A stretch of 15,387 bases of DNA from Entrophospora sp. SA101 (lineage: Eukaryota; Glomeromycota; Glomeromycetes; Entrophosporales; Entrophosporaceae): positions 73,799 through 89,185 of the forward strand of contig CAUDNR010002002.1 of assembly GCA_958430865.1 (NCBI GenBank), written 5' to 3'. The position numbers and the translations under genes were made by a program. The notes under the pieces were generated by a model that worked only from the letters and a program-made list of their open reading frames with translations, made no database searches and had not been told where the DNA came from. Shown piece by piece: positions 7,620 to 15,387 of this stretch (its first letter is position 1; every line of letters begins with the position of its first letter).

Positions 7620-9117
7620 ATGTCTATAATTAATTCAACATCAGAAAATTCATTAGAGTTAGAAGAATTCAAAGATTATGAAAAAAATAATTTAGTAATT
7701 GATGTAATTGATGATTTAAAATCCTTCTTCCAAAGTTCTCCTTGTAAATGTGAGAAAAATGATTCACAAAGCTGCCTTGAAAAAAATAGGTTTTCAGAAA
7801 CTTTTTTGAAAGGCATTTTGAATTTAAAAGCTTAGATAAAAAATAAAAAGATCTTTCTATTAAAACACAATTGATGGTTTTTCAATTTGAAAGAAGTAGC
7901 AGAAAGTGTGAAAATTTTTATACTAAACTATGCTGATCTACATGGATTACCATCTCCAATAAGACTTCATGATAATTCAGACCCATATATTTATCTAAGA
8001 GCTGAAAATAGTTATAGTTCAGTTTTTTCATGAGTATGAAAAATGCTTTGAGGATGGTCTTGTTAATGCATTTGTACAAATTATAAAATTTACAATTTTT
8101 TGGAGACTTTGGAATCAACCAACACCACATATTAAATTTTTAGAGGCTTCAAATGATCTATGCAAGAATTGTGAAACTTTTAGATTGAAAAAAAAAAATC
8201 AAAATAATGATGCAACTGTTGAAATAAAATTCAAATCTGATGAACATCTTGCAGCTGCAAATTGTGAAAGATGACATTATAATAAAATCATTGAAAAATG
8301 TAAAAATGATTTAACATCAACTCATATCTGCTATGATTGGGCTCAAAGTGTTCCTGCACCATATTCTCCTCAACAAGTTGGTTCAATTTATTTTAAAACC
8401 CCTTTTAAAATAAGTATCTTTGGTATATGTACTAAAACCAATGAAGGTAAACATTATCAACTAAATTATACTATAGGTGAAGATGAATTGCCAGAAGGAA
8501 CATCAAAAGGGGCTAACACAACTTTAAATATAACTTTGATTTCCTTAAAAGACTCAACATGTTGAAAAAGATTTATATGTGACATGTGATAATTGTCCAG
8601 GCCAAAATGAGAATAATTTATCACTTTGGTTTTGGTCATGGTTAATAATGTTGGGCTGGTATGAAAATATATATATAAATTTTATGATTCCTGGACATAC
8701 TAAATTCATCTGTGATGGATTTTTTGGATCAATCAAAAAAGTTTATAGAAATAGATGCATAAATACTGTTTATCATGTTGAAAAGGCTATAAATGACTCA
8801 ACAATAGAGCATATTAATAGAAGTTTACCAAATATAACAAAATACCATCATTTTCATTTTAATAATAGTAATGATGATATTGGAAAAGTTTATGTTACCA
8901 AAAAATCTGGTGGCTCGAAGCACCCTTTTTTAATTCTTTTTAGCTGTTGTTAAAAATTCCTTTTAAACTTCTAAAGAATAATTTTAATATTGATGGATAA
9001 TTAAATATTCTTGAAGTTGCTCCATTGACAGATGATAGAAAAAAATATTTGTATACAAAAATTCGCCAACATGTAGAAGACCCATTTAAAGATATTCTTT
9101 GTCCAAATCCCAATTAA
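7620..9117 (+). pseudogene. DUF7869-like transposase-type protein, decayed
   Basis: Pieces in three frames line up in the order expected for a transposase-like family I know as DUF7869 (name from memory). An N-terminal part has a Cys cluster (CKCEKNDSQSC, near 7740-7775). A second short cysteine pair follows (LCKNCE, near 8160). Then come YDWAQ..APYSPQQVGSIYF (Asp codon 8335-8337) and SKGANTTLN. Next are CDNCPGQNEN (Asp 8588-8590) and IPGHTKFICDGFFG (Asp 8714-8716), and the C-terminal APLTDDRKKYLYTKIR. The three Asp landmarks are kept, and I infer that they form the catalytic acidic triad. The gene is broken. The frame changes near 7790-7835, near 7930, in the T-run at 8023-8028, near 8563 and near 8940. 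In-frame stops lie at 7844, 8272 and 8998. The final stop is 9115-9117. The start at 7620 is the first ATG and fits the family's acidic N-terminus, but is not proven. Confidence 0.8.
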
Positions 9118-9586
9118 TTTATGTTGTATTTATTTTTTATTGTTTATTATTTAATATTTAATATTGATTTTAATTTATAACTTGTAGCAAAAATAATTAA
9201 TTTATCGCGTGTAACAATAAAAATGGAGTGTGTAGATATTTACGAAATTTATTTTAAAAAAGGTAAAATGTTTCAAAAAATGAATACTTTTCTATAAACA
9301 AATTCTAAAATAAATATTTAATTAGAACTTACTATTGCATTAATTAATAAGTCCAAAGATTGAATTGCGCATATACAAATTTCTTAATATTATAGAACTT
9401 ATAGAGCTGGTAGACTAACTTCACATTAAGATTTTCTTCCGAGTCTTATTTGCTTACCCTGGCAAAAAAATATGTCAAAATAAAGGGTTTTCCATATATT
9501 TTGATTTTTTATAATTCTTGGTTAAATCGGGTAGGTTTGTGTATACCAGAATGATTTTTTTCTTCGATTTTACATAATGCTTGACC
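9118..9586. other. AT-rich spacer between the pseudogene and the duplication
   Basis: The spacer is mostly non-coding. TTATCGCGTG at 9202-9211 repeats part of the motif seen at 7161-7170 in the same orientation. Near 9440-9480 the minus strand carries a donor-like CCAGGGTAAGC, but no exon can be tied to it with confidence. The right end (9509-9586) overlaps the small minus-strand frame described separately. Confidence 0.35.
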
Positions 9587-9646
9587 CCCTGTAGATCTGC
9601 AATGTCCTGCGACTGATATAGAATTTTTGTTGTTATTGATCGACAT
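9509..9646 (-). CDS. Possible small protein or first exon, 45 codons
   Basis: This is a minus-strand frame from ATG at 9646-9644 to TAA at 9509. It begins MSINNNKNSISVAGHCRSTG and ends with KPTRFNQEL. Its composition is varied and not low-complexity, unlike most chance frames in this DNA. The first ~20 codons lie inside the left copy of the 742-bp duplication. In the right copy the same start runs across the novel junction into unrelated sequence. It may be a small gene, the first exon of a gene continuing to the left, or chance. No family is recognised and no ribosomal or splice context settles it. Confidence 0.2.
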   Translation of the reverse strand: MSINNNKNSISVAGHCRSTGGQALCKIEEKNHSGIHKPTRFNQEL

Positions 9647-10328
9647 TATGTTATTTAATTAGGGCATCTCACACCCCGATCTCAATGGACCAGTACCATG
9701 GCCAACTCTGAATTACTTCAGTAGTTCTTTCTAAAAAAGACAAAACTAGTTTCTTTTTGGAATATAGTCTTATGAAAGAATTTTTTACCAATCATATGGG
9801 TTGGTTGACATAAATTGTGCGATCTGTGTGTGGGAAAACCATTTTGAGCTTGTGTAAATAATAACAAGAACCAATGAATTTATATTTATTACAATCAAAA
9901 TATATAATATATAAATTACAATTATTCAAAATTGAAGTGTATTTATAAAATAAAATAAATGTGCAAATGTGTATGTTTGTGAAAAATGTGTAAAACAAAT
10001 AGAAACTAAATAAAATATTAAGCCAGTTAAAATCTTTTGAATAGATTTCTATCATTTTATGAATAATTAATTAAATAATTAAATGTTAAATATAAAGAGA
10101 TTTAATTACAAAAAAAAATCAAAAAAATGAATGGTAAAAAACAAATTAGTTGAAGTATATATGTATATTATATGTATATTGAAGATATTTAAAAATCTTC
10201 AGAAAAAAATAAAAAATTAAGTGTAAAAAAAGAGAATGATGAATTAAAATAAATTAATCAATCAATTAATTAATAAAATATAAAGGAAGAAATATTATGA
10301 AACGGACATTCTTCTTTCTAAAGATTCT
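9587..10328. repeat. 742-bp tandem duplication, copy 1
   Basis: Every line of this stretch recurs 742 bases downstream with the same spacing from first to last base, and I saw no mismatch. The copy ends at 10328 with AAAGATTCT and is joined directly, without spacer, to the start of copy 2 (CCCTGTAGATCTGC). Its right end holds a detached copy of the last ten codons and stop of the minus-strand gene at 11037-13545, so these codons have no gene attached. The long frames inside both copies on the minus strand (9792-10055 and 10534-10797) are Phe/Tyr/Ile-rich readings of AT-rich DNA and are not supported as genes. Confidence 0.97.
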
Positions 10329-11070
10329 CCCTGTAGATCTGCAATGTCCTGCGACTGATATAGAATTTTTGTTGTTATTGATCGACATTATGTTATTTAA
10401 TTAGGGCATCTCACACCCCGATCTCAATGGACCAGTACCATGGCCAACTCTGAATTACTTCAGTAGTTCTTTCTAAAAAAGACAAAACTAGTTTCTTTTT
10501 GGAATATAGTCTTATGAAAGAATTTTTTACCAATCATATGGGTTGGTTGACATAAATTGTGCGATCTGTGTGTGGGAAAACCATTTTGAGCTTGTGTAAA
10601 TAATAACAAGAACCAATGAATTTATATTTATTACAATCAAAATATATAATATATAAATTACAATTATTCAAAATTGAAGTGTATTTATAAAATAAAATAA
10701 ATGTGCAAATGTGTATGTTTGTGAAAAATGTGTAAAACAAATAGAAACTAAATAAAATATTAAGCCAGTTAAAATCTTTTGAATAGATTTCTATCATTTT
10801 ATGAATAATTAATTAAATAATTAAATGTTAAATATAAAGAGATTTAATTACAAAAAAAAATCAAAAAAATGAATGGTAAAAAACAAATTAGTTGAAGTAT
10901 ATATGTATATTATATGTATATTGAAGATATTTAAAAATCTTCAGAAAAAAATAAAAAATTAAGTGTAAAAAAAGAGAATGATGAATTAAAATAAATTAAT
11001 CAATCAATTAATTAATAAAATATAAAGGAAGAAATATTATGAAACGGACATTCTTCTTTCTAAAGATTCT
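10329..11070. repeat. 742-bp tandem duplication, copy 2
   Basis: This copy appears identical to copy 1. Its last 34 bases (11037-11070) are the real end of the coding region of the neighbouring minus-strand gene, and the rest is that gene's 3' flank. A small stem-loop (GAAGATATTT pairing with AAAAATCTTC) lies at 10923-10942, and its twin is at 10181-10200. No shared bases are seen at the two breakpoints, so the junction looks blunt. Confidence 0.97.
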
Positions 11071-13545
11071 AGTCTAGCTTTTAAAGTACTTAATAAATCT
11101 TCATAATCTTTAGCTTGTGTTGTACTTTCATCAACACAAGTGTTTGAAGAAATAGAAGATAATGGTGGACTTTTATTATTATCATTGATGTCGTTGTTGT
11201 TATTGTTATAAATATTAATCTTGTTATTGGTGCCACCATTGCCATTATTACTATTATCATTATCGTTATTATTATCATTATGATTTTGGTTATTATAATT
11301 CATATCATTCATTGTACTACTAATATCGCTAAGCCTTCGTTCAGGATCAAGTGGTGGACTTGGATTCATTCCGGAAACAACCGAATTTTGCTTCACGCAT
11401 TCTTCTACTCTAGTTATTCTTTTTTCCAATGCCATCAAATCCTTAATAACTTCTCTTTGTAATTCATGAAAATGACCACGAACTAAACCTTCAATCATAG
11501 AACCAGATGCTTGAAGAGTTTGAAGTAAAGCAGTTGTCTTATGAATTTGTTCTTCAAGCGTCGATTTCAAGGAATGAGAATCAGCTATTGTGTCATAAAA
11601 AGTATCAAAAAGATTTATAAATGATTCTTTGGATTGTTGTTGTTGTTGTTGTTTATCTTGATCTAGATTTTGATTATTAAGATAAATTGTAGAAACAAGA
11701 CTCGTGCTAGAAGAGGAAAAGGAACTAGAAGTTGCTGTCCTTGGAGTATCTGATCTACTTGATGAAGGAGAAATGTCATCAATATTTTGAGGAGAAATAA
11801 GGCCATTAATGTTTGCACTTGTAGAAGCAGAATGTGTTGCGATTTGATTAGAATTATCAATGTTACTATTAATGTTGTTGTAGTTATTATTATTAGTATC
11901 TGTAGGAGTGGATCTGGGAGTAGATACTAATGAATATCCAGAAACATTGTTTCTTGTCGTTGTCGTATTTGTAATTGATGATGACTTGTTGAGTGAGATT
12001 ATCGGTGCAGTTAAAGGTGTTTTTTTTGTAATACCGGCAGAATTTAGGCCACGAATAGAACCTATATGGGGTGGAGCTGACGATGCAAAATTGGATGGTT
12101 CAACGTAAGGAGGGGCAATTACACTAAGATTTCTTGAGTTACGATTACTTTTACTACGTGAGCTTCTTTTTGACTTATTACTATCTAAAGATGGACTTTG
12201 AGATGTCGATCTTGAACAATTATTATTGTTGTTTAATTTTGAAAGCGATAAATTATTATTTTTATCTAAATTATTCATTACGCTATTATTATTATTGCTG
12301 TTGTTGGTGTTAACATTGTTATTTTGCAATATTTGTTGTTGCTGTTGCCTTGCTTCAATAATAGCCTTTTGTTGTTGTTTTAATTTAAGAGTATTCCTAA
12401 CTTGCTCCATTACCTCAGGATTATTAGTCACTTTAATATTATTAGAACCTATTGCTGTTACTGCTACACGTCTTCTTTTTCTCATTCTTACATCATCATC
12501 TATCATTTCATTAGTTATGGGAGAAGGAGATGATGGTGAATGAAGTAAATGAGGAGAATAGTTTGGAGAAGAGGGATTGGAATTTTCAATTCCAAAATAA
12601 GTTGGAGAAGGTACTTGCTGGTTCATGGTAGAGACCCCTCTAAAATAATTAAATTGATAATTAATTAATTAAAAATTGATAATAGGATTTTATTAATTAA
12701 TTAATAATTGATAATAAGATTTTATTGTTATTATTGTTAATTATAACGAACCTTTCGGATGATTCAGTAGGTTGAAATGCATGTTCGACCGGCGAAGATA
12801 ATGTGGAGTTTTTATTATTGCTATTACTAATACTATTATTATATCTTCTGGTAATATTTTTATCGTCATTGTTATCTAGAACTGCTTCAACAGACATTCT
12901 TTTTCTTCCTGAAATTGGAGGACTTAAATTTCTTTTGATAGAATTATAATTTAAATTAGCGCCAATATTAGTGGTGGGGGTATTTGCTCTGATCGGTGCC
13001 TTTTGATTAACACTGGCATGATTTTGATTGATAGAATTTGGATCGGTAATTGTTAGAAGCTCAGATTCGTCTTCGATGGGAAGGACGCGAGAGATTGGAA
13101 CATTATCTAGCAGTCGATCAGCCATTCCTGATAATATTTCAGGTTTGCCTAATTTACAAAATTCAACTAATAAATGATTTCCTAATCTGGATGCAGTTTC
13201 ACTGAGAGCACAAGCTGCTAAAAACATTTCCCCCGATGAACGTTCATAGAAACAATAACCAGGTGTGTCGAAATAAATTTGTGGTATTTTTCCTGAATTT
13301 GATATATGACCAACCGAAGACTCAAAAAAGATAATATCAATATCTCTTAATTTATAAAAAGGTTGGTAAATGGTTGTAGGTGTAGTTGTAGTTGTTAATG
13401 CTCTTGAGGATGTGTTTTGACCGTACTTTTGTTGTTTTGGTGAGGATACTACCGATGAAGGTGAAGAGGGGAATAAATATAAACAAAATGATTGTTGATT
13501 GGCATATTTTCCAAGTTGTAATTTCGTTATTTTCATTGTTTTCAT
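11037..13545 (-). CDS. Two-exon gene, 798-residue Asn/Ser-rich protein with helical C-terminal region
   Basis: I do not recognise this gene. Exon 1 is 13545-12752 and exon 2 is 12639-11037. The split codon (AG, then A) gives Arg265 and the frame continues RGVSTMNQQVPSP, so the frame at 11037-12626 is not a separate gene. An in-frame stop at 13566-13564 lies just upstream and no other ATG intervenes, which supports the start. Residues 1-170 look globular (LQLGKYANQQSFCLYLFPSS, then YFDTPGYCFYERSSGEMFLA). Residues 170-600 form a linker of Asn, Ser and Gln runs with basic patches (GRKR at 213-216 and RKRRRV at 318-323) that could be nuclear-localisation signals. Residues about 602-684 are strongly helical (STLEEQIHKTTALLQTLQAS and on to EKRITRVEE), and residues 776-795 (YEDLLSTLKARLESLERRM) look like a short coiled coil. 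A nuclear regulatory or scaffold protein that oligomerises is a plausible inference. The duplication breakpoint lies just after codon 519 of the exon-2 frame but leaves this copy whole. Confidence 0.85.
12640..12751 (-). other. Spliceosomal intron, 112 bases
   Basis: On the minus strand the exon ends GAAAG and the intron begins GTTCGT. It ends TTATTTTAG before AGGGGTCTC. The split is phase 2 and the joined frame stays open for 534 more codons. The intron is almost pure A and T with three TTAATTAATTAAT-like words. The donor GTTCGT is weaker than the usual GTAAGT/GTATGT. If the intron were retained, the first frame would read about 17 more codons and stop inside it, giving a 282-residue product without the helical region. 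Confidence 0.85.
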
Positions 13546-15233
13546 TTTTGATAAATAACAAAATTAAAATTTTTTTTTTTCAAAGGAATGTGTTAAAATA
13601 GTTGGAGTATTATATATATTTATTTATTTTATTGTACGTGAGGGGAAACGTTGAAATTACTGATAATAGTAATAAAGGCTAAACAATAAAATTTACGTAA
13701 ATATTATAGGAAGGGAAAAAAAAAAATTATGAAACTTGTAAAGAATTATTTGATCCCCTGAAATTGTAGGCTAGCACAGCAGGCCAAACTAAAGGATAAA
13801 AAAAAAAAAAAAAATTTAAAAACCAAATAAAAGGTTTTAAACTTTTTTTTTTTTAATTAAAAAAAAGGAAAAAATAAAGGAATGAATATTTGGCGTGCTG
13901 AAAATAAAGAGTAAATAATTATATATTTATTTCAACTCTTTAATTTTAAAGCACATTGAAAAAATAAAAAGGAAATTTTTTTCGTAAGACTAAAAAAGTT
14001 TTAATTAATTCTTTTACTCTATTTATATTAATATACAATGACGAAATGAATGAATATTAATTAAATTGACGAATGTTGTGCACTTATTTATTTATTTATA
14101 ATTTGATAGAAAATAAAGTTTAATCATCCAATAATAAATAAAATTATTTCAAAAGGAAACAATAAAATAAAATCCCTTCTTCTTGAAATGTCCACTGTCC
14201 AATAAAAAATCTTCTTTTTGATCTGAATCAATTAAATTTGTTTTTTTGAAACAAATTTATTGTTTTGTGTTTAGAATTAATATTTATGTAATATAAATGT
14301 TTCATATACATATATACATGCATATATACATATAAGTGAGATTCATCAGGAATTGATAATAAATCACGTGAGTGTCGATTTACAGTCAAGTACATAGTAA
14401 TAGTAAGATGTTTCGATAATTATTTATTTTAAAAATGTAACATCTTTTTCCTATGCAAAATAATTAATAATGCAATTAAAAGCCATTATCTACATCAGAT
14501 AGTATTTATTTTTAACTAATCAATCACATCCGCGTACGATTTCTAAATAATTTATCATCCATAGAGAACGAGATCGAGATGAACAGGACAGAGTAATTAA
14601 ATGTGCTAAAACGTATAGTAACATAATCACCTTACTGGATGTCATTTAGTCCTCCATTACCATAATTATTATCCTTGTCGTCATTTTTTTTTTATAAATT
14701 CTGAGAGAGAATTGCTGATCAATCATATGAATTTTGTATTAGCCTATTAAGCACATCCTTTCCTATTTTGCCCAATCATATTTTCCGTCACAATGCTTCG
14801 TCACGCAGTGAGTGATCTTTTGACAGCCATTGTTTGCTAATATTTTAAATAAATAACAAATAAAACCTAATATTTGATGATTTGTTCCGTAAATTAATCG
14901 CGCTGGAAAACAGAAAACCAAAACAGCTACAAATTTGGCATTTCTCGAGTTTAGCATATAAATTTCTATTATTTTCCTTTATAACTTAAAAGTTAATTGG
15001 ACCCGAGAGTAAAAGGTCGCTTGGTTGTAGTATTATATTCTGTCAATTTTATTATGTATTAAATATACAGTCAAAATTTTTTGTGACAACTATCAAAATA
15101 CTACTATCATCATTGTCGTTGTCTTCTTTTTCTAATTATTTCATCTAATCTCTTTTTACAACTATCAAAAAATATAACCATCGTCACTATTGTTGTTTTG
15201 ATACCCATTATACCCATTATTTTATCCCTAAAC
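13546..15233. other. Upstream region of the minus-strand gene, no gene seen
   Basis: This is about 1.7 kb of AT-rich DNA with long A and T runs (for example 13798-13814). As the gene reads leftward, its promoter and leader should lie just right of 13545. Short words that could be regulatory are AGGGG at about 13641 and CCCCT at about 13755 (stress-element-like) and the E-box CACGTG at 14365-14370. A minus-strand frame at 14763-14957 has Cys-rich stretches but no recognisable motif or context, and I do not call it. The block 14540-14960 is slightly less AT-rich than its surroundings. Confidence 0.4.
14365..14370. promoter_or_regulatory. E-box CACGTG
   Basis: This perfect palindromic CACGTG lies about 820 bases upstream of the start codon at 13545. 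It is the typical site for basic helix-loop-helix factors. A 6-base word can occur by chance, and another is present at 6997-7002, where no gene is near. Confidence 0.2.
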
Positions 15234-15341
15234 GGTTAATCGGCTATTGATAACCGATAAAATTTTTCTGATATAAAAAATTTTTTCTGTGGGCATCATT
15301 TTCTAATACGAAAATGATCTTTGAGATTCAGCCGATTAACC
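15234..15341. repeat. Inverted repeat with 12-bp arms and a nested hairpin
   Basis: GGTTAATCGGCT (15234-15245) is perfectly complementary to AGCCGATTAACC (15330-15341). Inside it, ATCATTTTC (15295-15303) and GAAAATGAT (15310-15318) form a perfect 9-bp hairpin with a 6-base loop. A second short pairing links CGGTTA (15233-15238) with TAACCG (15251-15256). At about 108 bases with no open frame, it could be a miniature inverted-repeat element or a structured RNA. I see no flanking target-site duplication. Confidence 0.55.
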
Positions 15342-15387
15342 TATAAATAAAAATCCAGTTGTTGTCCTTGTGGTTTTTGTAAAATCT

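Noticed and set aside
6937..9217. CGTGTAACAA at 6937-6946 and 9208-9217 as a possible direct repeat bounding the transposase relic
   Set aside because: Ten bases is too short in this composition, the neighbouring bases differ, and no terminal inverted repeat lies inside the pair.
9440..9470. GCTTACCCTGGC resembling the 5' end of U1 snRNA
   Set aside because: It has an extra base in the splice-site-pairing word and the following sequence is A-rich and cannot form the U1 stems.
9792..10797. Two identical 87-codon minus-strand frames (9792-10055 and 10534-10797)
   Set aside because: They are identical only because of the 742-bp duplication. The sequence is Phe/Tyr/Ile-rich, lies in the 3' flank of the large gene and has no motif.
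11280..12543. Several plus- and minus-strand frames overlapping the large gene (for example 12226-12543)
   Set aside because: They are shadows of the Asn/Ser/Gln-codon runs, giving poly-Leu, poly-Cys or poly-Ile readings in other frames.
14763..14957. Minus-strand 64-codon frame with several Cys
   Set aside because: There are no motifs, no splice or neighbour context and no family resemblance. It is plausible only as a chance frame in a slightly less AT-rich patch.

Overview
The window looks like fungal accessory (repeat-rich) DNA. It is visibly very AT-rich, with introns of about 70-110 bases with GT..AG ends, Asn/Ser/Gln-rich coding sequence, a Ty3/gypsy fragment, and a relic of a transposase-like family (DUF7869-like) that I associate with arbuscular mycorrhizal fungi. 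Rhizophagus or a close Glomeromycotina relative is my best guess. This is inference from style and family memory, and no database was searched.

Left part (1-6900): a broken gypsy pol fragment ends at about 190, exactly where a GTAC/TACGGAAT-rich block begins. A 52-bp tandem array (301-646) follows, then four tandem copies of a ~340-bp unit (1105-2460), gene-poor AT-rich DNA with one hairpin (3577-3617), and an unrecognised multi-exon gene (4394-5993). The part closes with a 55-bp tandem array (about 6120-6645) and a second TTCCGTA-rich block (to about 6860). The 52-bp and 55-bp units share two 12-base blocks in opposite orientation. The whole 6.7 kb therefore reads like one large element with inverted subterminal arrays and the multi-exon gene as its cargo. 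This is the best candidate for something undescribed in the window. The cargo gene has several frame breaks, at least two of them in A-runs, so this copy may be decaying or the assembly may carry indels.

Middle (6900-9590): a cluster of CGACTTATCG motifs is followed by a DUF7869-like transposase pseudogene (7620-9117). It keeps its three Asp landmarks but has several frame changes and internal stops.

Right part (9587-15387): a perfect, gapless 742-bp tandem duplication (9587-10328 and 10329-11070) includes the last ten codons, the stop and the 3' flank of a minus-strand gene. That gene has two exons (13545-12752 and 12639-11037) and encodes a 798-residue protein. It has a globular N-terminal region, a long Asn/Ser/Gln-rich linker with basic nuclear-localisation-like patches, and helical or coiled-coil segments near the C-terminus. 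I cannot name it. It is the only clearly intact larger gene here. Upstream of it is about 1.8 kb of AT-rich DNA with an E-box and, near the end, a small inverted repeat (15234-15341).
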